DNA of 64,000 bases, from NCBI RefSeq assembly GCF_001428845.1, contig NZ_LMIU01000006.1, forward strand, positions 134,195 to 198,194, given 5' to 3'. Every line of letters begins with the position of its first letter. The first letter of the stretch is position 1. The notes beneath the pieces were generated by a model. That model was not told the DNA's origin. It searched no databases and was given only the letters and a program-made list of their open reading frames with translations. Below are positions 45,008 through 53,313 of the stretch, in pieces. Source of the stretch: Achromobacter sp. Root83 (GTDB taxonomy: Bacteria > Pseudomonadota > Gammaproteobacteria > Burkholderiales > Burkholderiaceae_B). The position numbers and the translations under genes were made by a program.

Positions 45008-45844
45008 ATGAGCACCATCACCACCCCCGACGGCGTTGACATCTACTACAAGGACTGGGGCCCCAAGACGGCCCAGCCCATCGTTTTCCACCATGGCTGG
45101 CCGCTATCCAGCGACGACTGGGACGCTCAGATGCTGTTCTTCGTCGCCCAGGGCTTTCGCGTCATCGCCCACGACCGGCGCGGCCATGGCCGCTCGAGCC
45201 AGGTCAGCGACGGCCACGACATGGACCACTACGCGGCCGATGCCGCCGCCGTGGCCAATCACCTGGACCTGCGCAACGCCGTGCACATCGGCCACTCGAC
45301 GGGCGGCGGCGAAGTCGCCCGCTACGTTGCCCAGCATGGCGAACCCCAAGGCCGCGTCGCCAAGGCGATCCTGGTCAGCGCCGTCCCGCCCCTCATGGTC
45401 AAGACCGACGCCAACCCCGGCGGCACGCCCATCGAGGTGTTCGACGGCTTCCGCAAGGCGCTCGCCGATAACCGCGCCCAGTTCTTCCTGGACGTGGCCG
45501 CGGGCCCGTTCTACGGCTTCAACCGGGACGGCGCCAAGGTCTCGCAAGGCGTGATCGACAACTGGTGGCGCCAGGGCATGATCGGCAGTGCCAAGGCCCA
45601 TTACGAGGGCATCAAGGCCTTCTCCGAAACCGACCAGACCGACGACCTGAAAGCCATCACCGTGCCGACGCTGGTGATGCATGGCGACGACGACCAGATC
45701 GTGCCGATCGACGACGCCTCGCGCCTGTCCGTGAAGCTGCTGAAGAACGGTACGCTGAAGGTGTACCCGGGCTTTCCCCACGGCATGCTCACGACCCACG
45801 CGGACGTGCTCAACGCGGATCTCCTCGCCTTCATCAAGGGCTGA
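45008..45844 (+). CDS. Alpha/beta hydrolase, cofactor-free chloroperoxidase type
   Basis: The 278-residue protein shows the catalytic Ser97 in [14 protein letters not shown], the acid in [14 protein letters not shown] and the histidine in YPGFPHGM. The opening [38 protein letters not shown] and [12 protein letters not shown] are typical of non-heme (cofactor-free) haloperoxidases and related esterases, which form peracids from acetate and H2O2 in vitro. The natural substrate is unknown. The start follows GGAGAAACTGAC. It is a single gene with a strong terminator. Confidence 0.92.
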   Translation: MSTITTPDGVDIYYKDWGPKTAQPIVFHHGWPLSSDDWDAQMLFFVAQGFRVIAHDRRGHGRSSQVSDGHDMDHYAADAAAVANHLDLRNAVHIGHSTGGGEVARYVAQHGEPQGRVAKAILVSAVPPLMVKTDANPGGTPIEVFDGFRKALADNRAQFFLDVAAGPFYGFNRDGAKVSQGVIDNWWRQGMIGSAKAHYEGIKAFSETDQTDDLKAITVPTLVMHGDDDQIVPIDDASRLSVKLLKNGTLKVYPGFPHGMLTTHADVLNADLLAFIKG

Positions 45845-45860
45845 ACGCCCGGGAAAGCAG

Positions 45861-45890
45861 AAAGGAAGGCGATGTCCGCCTTCCTTTTTT
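45861..45890 (+). terminator. Intrinsic terminator after the hydrolase gene
   Basis: AAAGGAAGGCG (45861-45871) pairs with CGCCTTCCTTT (45877-45887) around a 5-base loop, running into a six-T tract (45885-45890). Confidence 0.93.
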
Positions 45891-45916
45891 CTTGCCCTGC
45901 CCCAACGACGCTGGCG

Positions 45917-48124
45917 CTAGCCCTGGCCGGCCGGGATCAGGCGGATGCCCGCGCTGCCGTCGCGCTCAAGCTGCGCCACCAGCCCCAGTTCCCAGTCCAG
46001 ATACTCGCGAAAGCCCTGGTCGCGCGCGGACAGGTCTTCGAACAGATAGGGGCTGATGCTTTGATCGTCGTCGCCGGTCAGCACCCCTGCCGCACCCGTC
46101 GCCAGTTCCAGCCCCTGCGCCTTCCAGGCCTGGGTGCCGCCCAACAGATACTGCACCGGACGCTCGCCGCGCCAGGCCAGCTCGGCGGCCACCACGCTGG
46201 CCAGCACGCCATCCGAGGACACCAGCACGACCGCTCGCCCGTCGTCCGCCGGCAGGAATTCCGCCAGGCGGTCGGGGGTGGCGAAGCGCGCGCCCGGCAC
46301 GTGGCCGCGTTCGTAGGCGGCGCGCGACTCCACCTCGAACACGACGGCCTGGTCCGCGTCCAGCGCGGCGCGCAACGCGGATGCACGCAGGCCGGCGGCA
46401 TCGGGACGGTGGCGCAGCACGCGCCGCGGTTCGACGCCGCTTTGCAGCGGCGCAAGCGCCGGCGGCCGGTACAGGTAGACCTCGACCGCGCCCAATTGCG
46501 CCAGCCAGGCGCCGGTCGTCAGGGCGCGCACGCCGTCCCAGTCCGCCAGCACCACCCGGGCACGGCGCGTGGCCAGGTATTCGTCGGTGGCTTGCACGAG
46601 CTGGCCGCCGGGCGCCCAGCGCCAACCTTCCAGGTGTCCCGTCTCGTACTCTTCGCGGGTGCGCACGTCGAACCGGTAAAGGGTCCGCTGACTTTGTTCC
46701 GCGTCGAACGCCCGCAGCGTGGCCGCGTCGATGTAGCCGATGCCGGCGCGCTGCGCCACGTCGCGCGCCAGCTTGCGGGCGGCGTCCAGCGTTTGCGCAT
46801 CGGGTTCCGGCAAGGCGGCGTGGCGGCCGTAGGCCAGTTCCCTGCCCGACAACAGCCACTCCATGGTGCCGTTGCGCAACGAGGCGACCCGGTTGGGAAT
46901 CCCGGCGTCGATAAGCGTCTGCGCGCCCACGATGCTGCGCGTACGGCCGGCGCAGTTCACCACCACGAAGGTCTTGGGGTCGGGCGCCAGCTCGCGGATG
47001 CGGTAGACCAGCTCCGCGCCCGGCAGGCTGTGCGAGAACGGCAGCGTGAAATGGTGGAATTCCTCGGGCGTGCGGCTGTCGACCACCACGATGTCGTCGC
47101 CGCGCGTCACGCGCTCGTGCAATTCCTCCACGTCGATCCAGGGTGTGTGCTTCTCGTGTTCGATGATTTCGCCGAACGCCTTGCTGGGCACGTTGGTGCC
47201 CGAGAACAGCTCGCGCCCTTCGCGCTCCCACCCGTCCGTTCCGCCCGCCAGCACCGAGACGTCAGTCCAGCCCAGCCGGGCCAGCTTGGCCGCGGCTTGA
47301 TGCGCCAGGCTCTCGTCGTCGTCCACCAGCACGATGCGCGTGCCGCGGCGCGGCACCAGCCGGTCGGCCAGCAGCTCCAGGCGCCACAGGGGCGCGGGCG
47401 CGGCATGCAGCAGGTGCCTGCGGGCATAGCGGCCCGCCTCACGCACATCCAGCACGGCGATCTCGCCCTCGCCGCGCAACGCGTCCTGCAATTCCTGGGC
47501 GGACAGGCGCGCATGGTAGATGGCGGCGGGCGGCGAAAACCGGCGGTAGGTGCCGCCCTCGGTGCTCTCGAACACCACCCTGCCGTGCAGGCGGTCCAGC
47601 GCCAGACCGTAAAAATGGAGATGCGCGCCAGGCTGGTCTCCGATCAGCTCGATGGTGTGGACGTCGTCCGGACCCAGCACGATCGAGCCGCCCGGCCCCA
47701 CGTCCACCCGCTGCGTGTGGGTCAGCGTGTCGCGCAAGGGATCCGCGCTCTTTGTCCGCGCATAGACCTCGTTGCGCTCATCGCCCGACACGCCGGCGAT
47801 GATGGCCCAGGTGGTGTGGTCGTGCGGAGGCTGGGCTTTGCCCGGTTCGCCCAGCGACAGATAGAGCGCGTAGGCGCCGTTGGCGTCCTCGGCCAGCCGG
47901 TAGATCGTGGAGGGCCGGCCCGGCGTCAGCGGAAAGGCGGCGGCCGGAAACAGGTCGCGGCGCAGGCCCAGCGCCTGCAGCCGCTGCGCGACCTCCTGCA
48001 ATTGCGCGCGCGTGGCATTGGCCGCGTCGGGCGCCAGCCGTCTCGCGTCGGCGATGAAGCCGCGCACGGCCTGCGCGCGTTCGGTGTGCTTGCTGTGGGC
48101 GGGGGTTGGTGCGGTGGTGCTCAT
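45917..48124 (-). CDS. Cysteine-dioxygenase-like cupin fused to four rhodanese domains
   Basis: The 735-residue cytosolic protein has an N-terminal cysteine dioxygenase-like cupin (about residues 20-200) with three metal-binding histidines: H101 and H103 in PPHDHTTWAIIAG and H156 in DDVHTIELIG. Four rhodanese-type domains follow (about 205-305, 325-430, 475-590 and 610-705). Only the second keeps the catalytic cysteine, C391 in VVVNCAGRTRSIVG; the others have Asp or Ser in that loop (LVDDDES, LADWDGV, LVSSDGV). The likely role is oxidation of a thiol, persulfide or 3-mercapto acid with sulfane sulfur transfer. It lies downstream of a CysB-like regulator and has a promoter element shared with other genes of the block. 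Confidence 0.85.
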   Translation of the reverse strand: MSTTAPTPAHSKHTERAQAVRGFIADARRLAPDAANATRAQLQEVAQRLQALGLRRDLFPAAAFPLTPGRPSTIYRLAEDANGAYALYLSLGEPGKAQPPHDHTTWAIIAGVSGDERNEVYARTKSADPLRDTLTHTQRVDVGPGGSIVLGPDDVHTIELIGDQPGAHLHFYGLALDRLHGRVVFESTEGGTYRRFSPPAAIYHARLSAQELQDALRGEGEIAVLDVREAGRYARRHLLHAAPAPLWRLELLADRLVPRRGTRIVLVDDDESLAHQAAAKLARLGWTDVSVLAGGTDGWEREGRELFSGTNVPSKAFGEIIEHEKHTPWIDVEELHERVTRGDDIVVVDSRTPEEFHHFTLPFSHSLPGAELVYRIRELAPDPKTFVVVNCAGRTRSIVGAQTLIDAGIPNRVASLRNGTMEWLLSGRELAYGRHAALPEPDAQTLDAARKLARDVAQRAGIGYIDAATLRAFDAEQSQRTLYRFDVRTREEYETGHLEGWRWAPGGQLVQATDEYLATRRARVVLADWDGVRALTTGAWLAQLGAVEVYLYRPPALAPLQSGVEPRRVLRHRPDAAGLRASALRAALDADQAVVFEVESRAAYERGHVPGARFATPDRLAEFLPADDGRAVVLVSSDGVLASVVAAELAWRGERPVQYLLGGTQAWKAQGLELATGAAGVLTGDDDQSISPYLFEDLSARDQGFREYLDWELGLVAQLERDGSAGIRLIPAGQG

Positions 48125-48182
48125 GAGGTGACCCGGGTATCCGTGGATGAAGAATGGGTCAGCCTACGTCGCGCGCCGCCAG

Positions 48183-48217
48183 CCGGACAACGTAGAAATG
48201 CGTCTATGAATATGCGG
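48183..48217 (-). promoter_or_regulatory. Shared promoter element upstream of the rhodanese fusion gene
   Basis: Two matches overlap here. CCGGACAA (48183-48190) plus following bases match the region at 49580-49611 before the VOC gene. TATGAATATGCGG (48205-48217) is identical to 56393-56405 before a binding-protein gene. All lie 50-95 bases from their start codons on the minus strand, where a LysR-type activator such as the CysB-like protein would bind. The role is inferred. Confidence 0.5.
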
Positions 48218-48239
48218 CAGGCGTTGGACGCGTGGAGAT

Positions 48240-49169
48240 TCAGGCGTCGGCTTTCAGTTCGCGCTCCACGACCTCGCGCGTCAGCGTGGGCACGAACATC
48301 TCGACGAAATGAAAGGCGTAGCCGCGCAGCCAGGCCCCCCGGCGGATGGCCAGCCGCGTCAGGTTGATCTGGAACAGGTGGCGGGCATCGATGGCGCACA
48401 GGCGCGAGTCGCGCTCGGCGTCCCAGGCCACGGCCGCCACGATGCCCACGCCCAGCTCCAGCTCTACGTAGGTCTTGATGACGTCGGCATCCATGGCCGT
48501 CATGACGATGTCCGGCGTGATGCCGGCCCGCGCGAAGGCCTCGTCGATATGCGCCCGGCCCGTGTATCCGCGGCCATAGGTGATGATGGGATAGCGCGAC
48601 AATTGCGACAGGCTGACGCCGTCCTGCTGGCGTTCCAGCGGATGGCCCCGGGGCACGATGATGCTGTGGCTCCAGCGATAGCACGGCAGGTTCACCAGCC
48701 CGGGATAGTCGGCCACGGCCTCGGTGGCCACGCCGATGTCGGCCTCGCCTTCCAGCAGCATCTCGGACACCTGCTTGGGCGAGCCCTGATGCAGGTGCAG
48801 CACCACGTCGGGATAGCGCTGGCGGAATTCCTTGATGACGGGCGGCAAGGCATAGCGCGCCTGCGAGTGCGTGGCGGCGATGGACAGGACGCCCTTGCGG
48901 CTGTCGGCGTACTCCGCGCCCGCATGGCGGATGTTGTCGGCGCATTGCAGGATCTGCTCGACCAGCGGCAGGATCAGCTCGCCGGGCGGGGTCAGGCCGA
49001 TCAGGCGTTTGCCCGAACGCACGAAGATGTCCACGCCCACTTCTTCCTCCAGTTCGCGTATCTGCCGGCTGACGCCGGGTTGCGACGTATGGAGGCTTTC
49101 GGAGACGTCGGTCAGGTTGAAGTCCTGGCGCACGGCTTCGCGTACGGAACGGAGTTGCTGAAAATTCAT
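48240..49169 (-). CDS. CysB-like LysR regulator
   Basis: The 309-residue protein opens MNFQQLRSVREAVRQDFNLTDVSESLHTSQPGVSRQIRELEEEVGVDIFVRSGKRLIGLTPPGE, the distinctive CysB/Cbl N-terminus rather than the general LysR one. The effector domain includes SIAATHSQARYALPPVIKEFRQRYPDV, ITYGRGYTGRAHIDEAF and VIKTYVELELGVGIVA, also CysB-like. CysB proteins activate sulfur-assimilation genes when sulfate is scarce, with acetylserine or APS as effectors. It follows the VOC gene by 8 bases and precedes the rhodanese fusion. E. coli CysB has 324 residues, so a Cbl/SsuR-type paralogue is also possible. Confidence 0.9.
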   Translation of the reverse strand: MNFQQLRSVREAVRQDFNLTDVSESLHTSQPGVSRQIRELEEEVGVDIFVRSGKRLIGLTPPGELILPLVEQILQCADNIRHAGAEYADSRKGVLSIAATHSQARYALPPVIKEFRQRYPDVVLHLHQGSPKQVSEMLLEGEADIGVATEAVADYPGLVNLPCYRWSHSIIVPRGHPLERQQDGVSLSQLSRYPIITYGRGYTGRAHIDEAFARAGITPDIVMTAMDADVIKTYVELELGVGIVAAVAWDAERDSRLCAIDARHLFQINLTRLAIRRGAWLRGYAFHFVEMFVPTLTREVVERELKADA

Positions 49170-49177
49170 CGCGCGCC

Positions 49178-49528
49178 TCAGCCAAGGATGGCCAATTGAT
49201 TGCCGGAAGGATCTTTCACGTACATGACGCGCGGCTCGGCGTCGGGCAGCGAACAGACCGGATGATGGCCCGCCAGGCGCAGGCGGGCCAGGATGTCGTC
49301 GTAGGCGCGGGCCTTGATGGCCAGGTAGTCCGGCCTGACCGCGCGGTTCACCTCCGCTACTGGAGACAGCGACAGGGTCGCCTCGCCCAGCGCGAAGCGC
49401 AGGCGGCCGTCGCCGGCGCTGGCCACTTCGTCCAGGCCGATGACGCGCAGATAGAAGTCGCGGACCGCATCCTGCCGATGCGACAGGAACGGAAGCTGTA
49501 CCGATTCGATCGAGAGGATAGAAGTCAT
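49178..49528 (-). CDS. VOC (glyoxalase/bleomycin resistance) superfamily protein
   Basis: The 116-residue single-domain protein has the beta-alpha-beta-beta-beta VOC pattern: SVQLPFLSHRQDAVRDFYLRVIGLDEV, DGRLRFALGEATLSL and the final PRVMYVKDPSGNQLAILG. A metal-binding Glu is not obvious in the last strand (the family often has FxDPxGNxxEL; here QLAIL), so it may be a non-catalytic binder. The start MTSILS at 49528 matches the family. It is first in a short operon with the CysB-like regulator. Confidence 0.8.
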   Translation of the reverse strand: MTSILSIESVQLPFLSHRQDAVRDFYLRVIGLDEVASAGDGRLRFALGEATLSLSPVAEVNRAVRPDYLAIKARAYDDILARLRLAGHHPVCSLPDAEPRVMYVKDPSGNQLAILG

Positions 49529-49579
49529 GCCCTGCCGCCAGCCGTGGAACAGGGCAAATTCTAGTACCCGGAGGTACAA

Positions 49580-49611
49580 CCGGACAAAGAGGTTGTAATT
49601 GCTTCTACATA
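49580..49611 (-). promoter_or_regulatory. Shared promoter element upstream of VOC/CysB-like operon
   Basis: CCGGACAA (49580-49587) followed by TTGTAATTGCTTCTACATA resembles 48183-48210: on the minus strand GTAGAAGCAATTACAAC aligns with ATAGACGCATTTCTACG at 10 of 17 positions, and TTGTCCGG is identical. It lies 52 bases from the VOC start. A candidate site of the CysB-like protein, implying autoregulation. Confidence 0.45.
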
Positions 49612-49650
49612 GCCAGAAACCCTAAAGAGAACGGCTCATTTGCATATGCC

Positions 49651-50865
49651 TCAAGCCGTGCGGCGCAAGGCGTCGCGGGTGGCGCCAAAGGCGCGCTCCA
49701 GGTCGTCGATCAGGTCCTGGGAATTCTCCAGCCCGATGTGCAGGCGCACGACCGAACCGCCCTTGCCCGCGTCCCGCCACGCGCTGTGTTCGGCCAGGCG
49801 CTCGGGCGCGGCCTCCAGTGCCAGGCTCTCGTAGCCGCCCCAGGACGCGCCGATGGAAAAGTACGTGAGCGCATCGATGAACCGCGCCGCAGCCGCGGCC
49901 TCGGGATGCTTGAACGCGAACGACACCAGGCCGCTCGCGCCGCTGAAGTCGCGCTGCCACAGCGCATGGCCGGCGTCTCCCGGCAGCGCCGGATAGTAGA
50001 CCTGTTCCACGTCCGCGTGGCGCGCCAGGTAGTCGGCCACGGTCAGCGCGTTCTGATGATGGCGCGCCAGCCGCACGTCCAGCGTGCGCAGGCCGCGCAG
50101 CGTCAGGTAGGCGTCGTCCGCGCCCACCGACAGGCCCAGCGCGTCATAGGCCACACCGATGCGCCGGGACAGTTCCGCGCTGTCCACCGTCACCACGCCC
50201 ATCATCACGTCGGAATGGCCCGCCAGATATTTGGTGGCGGCCTGGATCGAGATATGCGCGCCCAACGCCAGCGGCTGGTAGTACAGGCCGCCGCTCCAGG
50301 TGTTGTCGGCCGCCACCAGCACGCCGTGGCGCCTGGCCACGGCCGCCAGCGCCGGCAGGTCCAGCACTTCATACAACAGCGAGCTGGGTGATTCCAGGTA
50401 TAGCAGCCGTGTGTTCGGACGGATGCGCGATTCGAGATCGTCCCGCGCGGGCGAAAAATATTCCACTTCGATGCCATAGCGCTGCAGCAGCGACTTGTCG
50501 ACCTTGCGCACGGGCGAATAGACGCTGTCGGACACCAGCGCGTGATCGCCGGGCGCCAGCGTGGCCAGCAGCACCAGCACAATGGCCGACAGGCCCGAGG
50601 GCGCCAGCACGCTGCGGTAGCCGCCCTCCAGCGACGCCACGGCCGCTTCCAGCGCCTGGTGCGTGTCCAGGCCGTGGCGGCCATACGTGGCAACGCGCTC
50701 GCCCGCGGCGCGTTGCCGGTTCAGCGCGGCGTGGGTGGCGGTATCGGCAAAGCGGACCGTGCTGGTGCGCACCACCGGCACGTTTACCGGACCCGATCCG
50801 CCCTTCGGTTCGGGCGATCCGGCATGCACCAGGCGGGTCTGCACATGGGCTTGGCCGAGGCTCAT
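49651..50865 (-). CDS. Cystathionine beta-lyase-like PLP enzyme (MetC type)
   Basis: The 404-residue Cys/Met-metabolism PLP enzyme carries the PLP lysine K212 in QAATKYLAGHSDVMMG, plus VLAPSGLSAIVLVLLATL, LLYLESPSSLLYEVLDLPALAAVARRHGVLVAADNTWSGGLYYQPLALGAHIS and a C-terminal SFAFKHPEAAAAARFIDALTYFSIGASWGGYESL. This is the MetC branch. It cleaves C-S bonds of cystathionine, cystine or S-alkylcysteines to a thiol, pyruvate and ammonia. The start MSLGQAHVQTRLVHAG follows AGGTG. It lies downstream of the ABC transporter genes, so its substrate may be the imported sulfur amino acid. Confidence 0.88.
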   Translation of the reverse strand: MSLGQAHVQTRLVHAGSPEPKGGSGPVNVPVVRTSTVRFADTATHAALNRQRAAGERVATYGRHGLDTHQALEAAVASLEGGYRSVLAPSGLSAIVLVLLATLAPGDHALVSDSVYSPVRKVDKSLLQRYGIEVEYFSPARDDLESRIRPNTRLLYLESPSSLLYEVLDLPALAAVARRHGVLVAADNTWSGGLYYQPLALGAHISIQAATKYLAGHSDVMMGVVTVDSAELSRRIGVAYDALGLSVGADDAYLTLRGLRTLDVRLARHHQNALTVADYLARHADVEQVYYPALPGDAGHALWQRDFSGASGLVSFAFKHPEAAAAARFIDALTYFSIGASWGGYESLALEAAPERLAEHSAWRDAGKGGSVVRLHIGLENSQDLIDDLERAFGATRDALRRTA

Positions 50866-50932
50866 GCGCGCACCTGCGGGCAACGTTCAGCGGCAAGCGC
50901 GGGTTGGGTGGTCATGGTTGGCTCCAAAAGGT

Positions 50933-51781
50933 TCACACCGCCAGGCGCAGCGGATCGAAGGTCAGGTAATCCGCGATCGGATCGGGCTGGCCGGTACGTA
51001 TGGGGGCGCCCGCGGAGCGCTGCAGAAACGCGCGCGTGCGCTCGCTTTGCGGCGAGTTGAAAATCCGCGGCGGCGGACCGGACTCCACGATGCGCCCGGC
51101 CTCGGTGAAGTACACGGTGTCGCTCACCTCCTGCGCGAAGCGCATCTCGTGCGTGACCAGCATGCAGGTCAGGCCGTCCTGCACCAGATCGCGGATGACG
51201 GTAAGCACCTCGCCCACCATCTCCGGGTCCAGCGCCGAGGTCACCTCGTCGAACAGGATCAGTTCGGGCCGCAGCGCCAGCGCGCGGGCGATCGCCACGC
51301 GCTGCTGCTGGCCGCCGGACAGCTCGCCGGGATAGGCGTTTTCCTTGTGGTCCATGCGCACCTTCGCCAGCAGTTCGCGCGCCCGCGCCTCGGCGCGGAC
51401 TTTGGGCTGGCCGCCCACCTTGATGGGAGATATCACCAGGTTCTGGAGCACGCTCAGGTGGGGGAACAGGTTGTACTGCTGGAACACGAAGCCGACCCGC
51501 TTGCGCAGGCCGATCAGCTCGGCCTCGGTCTTCAGGCCGTCCACGCGCACGCCGTCCACCTCGATGGTCCCGCGCTGCGGACGCAGCAGGCCGGTGATGC
51601 AGCGCAGGATGGTCGACTTGCCCGAACCCGACGGACCGATGATGGACACCGCCTGCCCCTGCCTGACCTCGACGTCGATGCCCTTCAGGACCTCGGTCTC
51701 GCCAAAGGCCAGGTGCACGTCCCGCAGGCTGACCAGCGGCGCGGATGGGGCGGCGCGCGCCCCGATGTCAATGATGCTCAT
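50933..51781 (-). CDS. Amino acid ABC transporter ATPase
   Basis: The 282-residue ATPase of the polar amino acid family shows Walker [13 protein letters not shown], signature [17 protein letters not shown], Walker B LILFDEVTSALDP and MLVTHEMRFAQEV. Walker B has Val (FDEVTSALD) where most relatives have Pro. The start MSIIDIG overlaps the permease end by 14 bases. It powers the two permeases encoded just upstream. The gene ends 67 bases before the MetC-like start. Confidence 0.9.
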   Translation of the reverse strand: MSIIDIGARAAPSAPLVSLRDVHLAFGETEVLKGIDVEVRQGQAVSIIGPSGSGKSTILRCITGLLRPQRGTIEVDGVRVDGLKTEAELIGLRKRVGFVFQQYNLFPHLSVLQNLVISPIKVGGQPKVRAEARARELLAKVRMDHKENAYPGELSGGQQQRVAIARALALRPELILFDEVTSALDPEMVGEVLTVIRDLVQDGLTCMLVTHEMRFAQEVSDTVYFTEAGRIVESGPPPRIFNSPQSERTRAFLQRSAGAPIRTGQPDPIADYLTFDPLRLAV

Positions 51782-52586
51782 GGCGGCGCTCCAGGTATCG
51801 CGTCCAACGCGCGATGGGATAGCAATAGGCGAAGAAAAGCGCCAATAGCGTGAAATAGACAAGAATGGTGAAATCGCTGCGGGCGACGGTATTGCTGGCC
51901 ACGGTGGCCGTGTCGACCAGGTCGTGCACGCCCACCAGCGAGGCGAGCGACGTGCTCATCGTGATGCTCGCGTACAGGTTCATCCACGACGGCAGCATGC
52001 GCCGCACGCACTGCGGCAGCACGATCATGCGGAAAATCTGCGTGCGCCGGAAAGCCAGGGACTGCGCGGCCTCCCATTGGGCGCTGGGAATCGACTGGAT
52101 CGCGCCGCGGAAGATCTCCGCCACGTTGGCGCTGGCGGGCAGTCCCAGGCCGATGACCACCTTGATCCAGTCGGGAAACGGCAGGTTCCACGAGCCCAGG
52201 TTCAGTTCGAACGGAAACACATAGGTCGTGAAGTACACGAGCACCAGGATCGGCGCGTTGCGAAACAGCAGCACGTAGCCGCGCGCGAGCCGCCGCAGCA
52301 GCGGCGACGGCGACAGCGACAACGCGCCCACGACCAGCCCTGCCGCCGTCCCCAGCGCCATGGCCAGCACGCTGATCTGGATGTTCATGCCCAGGCCGCG
52401 CAGCAAGGCCGGCGACCAATGCCACAGCGACTTCACCGCCGGCGGCGTGGTTCCCGTCGCCGCCCAGGCGGCGCCCAGCGCAATCAGCGCCAGCAGCAGC
52501 ACGAACCACGGATCGCGCAGCAGCACGGCCAGGACACGGCCGGGCGGATGCGCCGGCGCACCCTTCAACGCCAGTTCATTGGCCAT
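51768..52586 (-). CDS. Amino acid ABC transporter permease
   Basis: The 272-residue inner-membrane protein has a first hydrophobic helix (DPWFVLLLALIALGAAWAAT) followed by the HisM-type core: GLGMNIQISVLAMALGTAAGLVVGAL, YVLLFRNAPILVLVYFTTYVFPFELN and the EAA loop WEAAQSLAFRRTQIFRMIVLPQCVRRMLPSWMN. It overlaps both the ATPase gene (downstream) and the other permease gene (upstream, by 11 bases), so all are translationally coupled and probably heterodimeric. Confidence 0.9.
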   Translation of the reverse strand: MANELALKGAPAHPPGRVLAVLLRDPWFVLLLALIALGAAWAATGTTPPAVKSLWHWSPALLRGLGMNIQISVLAMALGTAAGLVVGALSLSPSPLLRRLARGYVLLFRNAPILVLVYFTTYVFPFELNLGSWNLPFPDWIKVVIGLGLPASANVAEIFRGAIQSIPSAQWEAAQSLAFRRTQIFRMIVLPQCVRRMLPSWMNLYASITMSTSLASLVGVHDLVDTATVASNTVARSDFTILVYFTLLALFFAYCYPIARWTRYLERRHEHH

Positions 52587-53313
52587 AACCGGGCATCCTC
52601 AAACGGTCTTCCAGCCAGCGCCCGCCCACGCTGACCAGCCAGGTCAGCAGCCCGAAGTACAGCAGGATGAGCAGCAGCAGTTCCAGCACGTTGTCGCGGT
52701 GCGACCAGATCATGATGGACTCGTAGGTCACGTCGCCCACCGCGATGGCCGAGGCGATCGCGGTCATCTTCACCAGGTCCACCAGGTTGTTGACCAGCGC
52801 AGGCAAGGCAAAGCGCACCGCCAGCGGCAACTGCACCTGCGTGAGGATCTGCCGCCGCGAGAACGCCAGCGACCGCGCGGCCTCCATGGTCACGGACGGC
52901 ACGGCCTCGATGCCGGCGCGCAGCGCCTCGGCGTGGAAGACGCCCTTGTGTAGCGCCACCACGATCACCACCCAGGCAAACGGCGTAATCGGGTTGCCGC
53001 CGCCCAGCTTCTGCGTGATCAGCATGTTCAGCACCAGAAAGGCGCAATACAGCTGCACCAGCGTGGGCGTGTTGCGGGTGACTTCCACGAAGGCCTGCAA
53101 GGGCCGCGCCAGCCAGGCGCGGCCGCTGGTCAGTCCCGCCGCGATCAGCACGCCGAACAGCAGGCTGACGGGTATGGTCCAGGCGCAAAGCTGCAAGGTG
53201 ACCAGCAAGCCGTGGCCGAAGGCCGACAATTCGCCCGGATCCTGCACAAAGCTGTAGTTCAGGCCCAGCGGCTTGAAAAAACCCACCCAGGCCGGCAATA
53301 CCGGATCGATCAT
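52576..53313 (-). CDS. Amino acid ABC transporter permease
   Basis: The 245-residue inner-membrane protein starts MIDPVLPAWVGFFKPLGLNYSFVQ; its ATG overlaps the aminotransferase stop (ATGA). The core blocks are GLLVTLQLCAWTIPVSLLFGVLIAAG, VEVTRNTPTLVQLYCAFLVLNML and the EAA loop MEAARSLAFSRRQILTQVQLPLAVRFALPALVNN. The frame stays open upstream through the aminotransferase gene but that part is antisense-like noise in another frame. It is the partner of the following permease. Confidence 0.9.
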   Translation of the reverse strand: MIDPVLPAWVGFFKPLGLNYSFVQDPGELSAFGHGLLVTLQLCAWTIPVSLLFGVLIAAGLTSGRAWLARPLQAFVEVTRNTPTLVQLYCAFLVLNMLITQKLGGGNPITPFAWVVIVVALHKGVFHAEALRAGIEAVPSVTMEAARSLAFSRRQILTQVQLPLAVRFALPALVNNLVDLVKMTAIASAIAVGDVTYESIMIWSHRDNVLELLLLILLYFGLLTWLVSVGGRWLEDRLRMPGYGQ

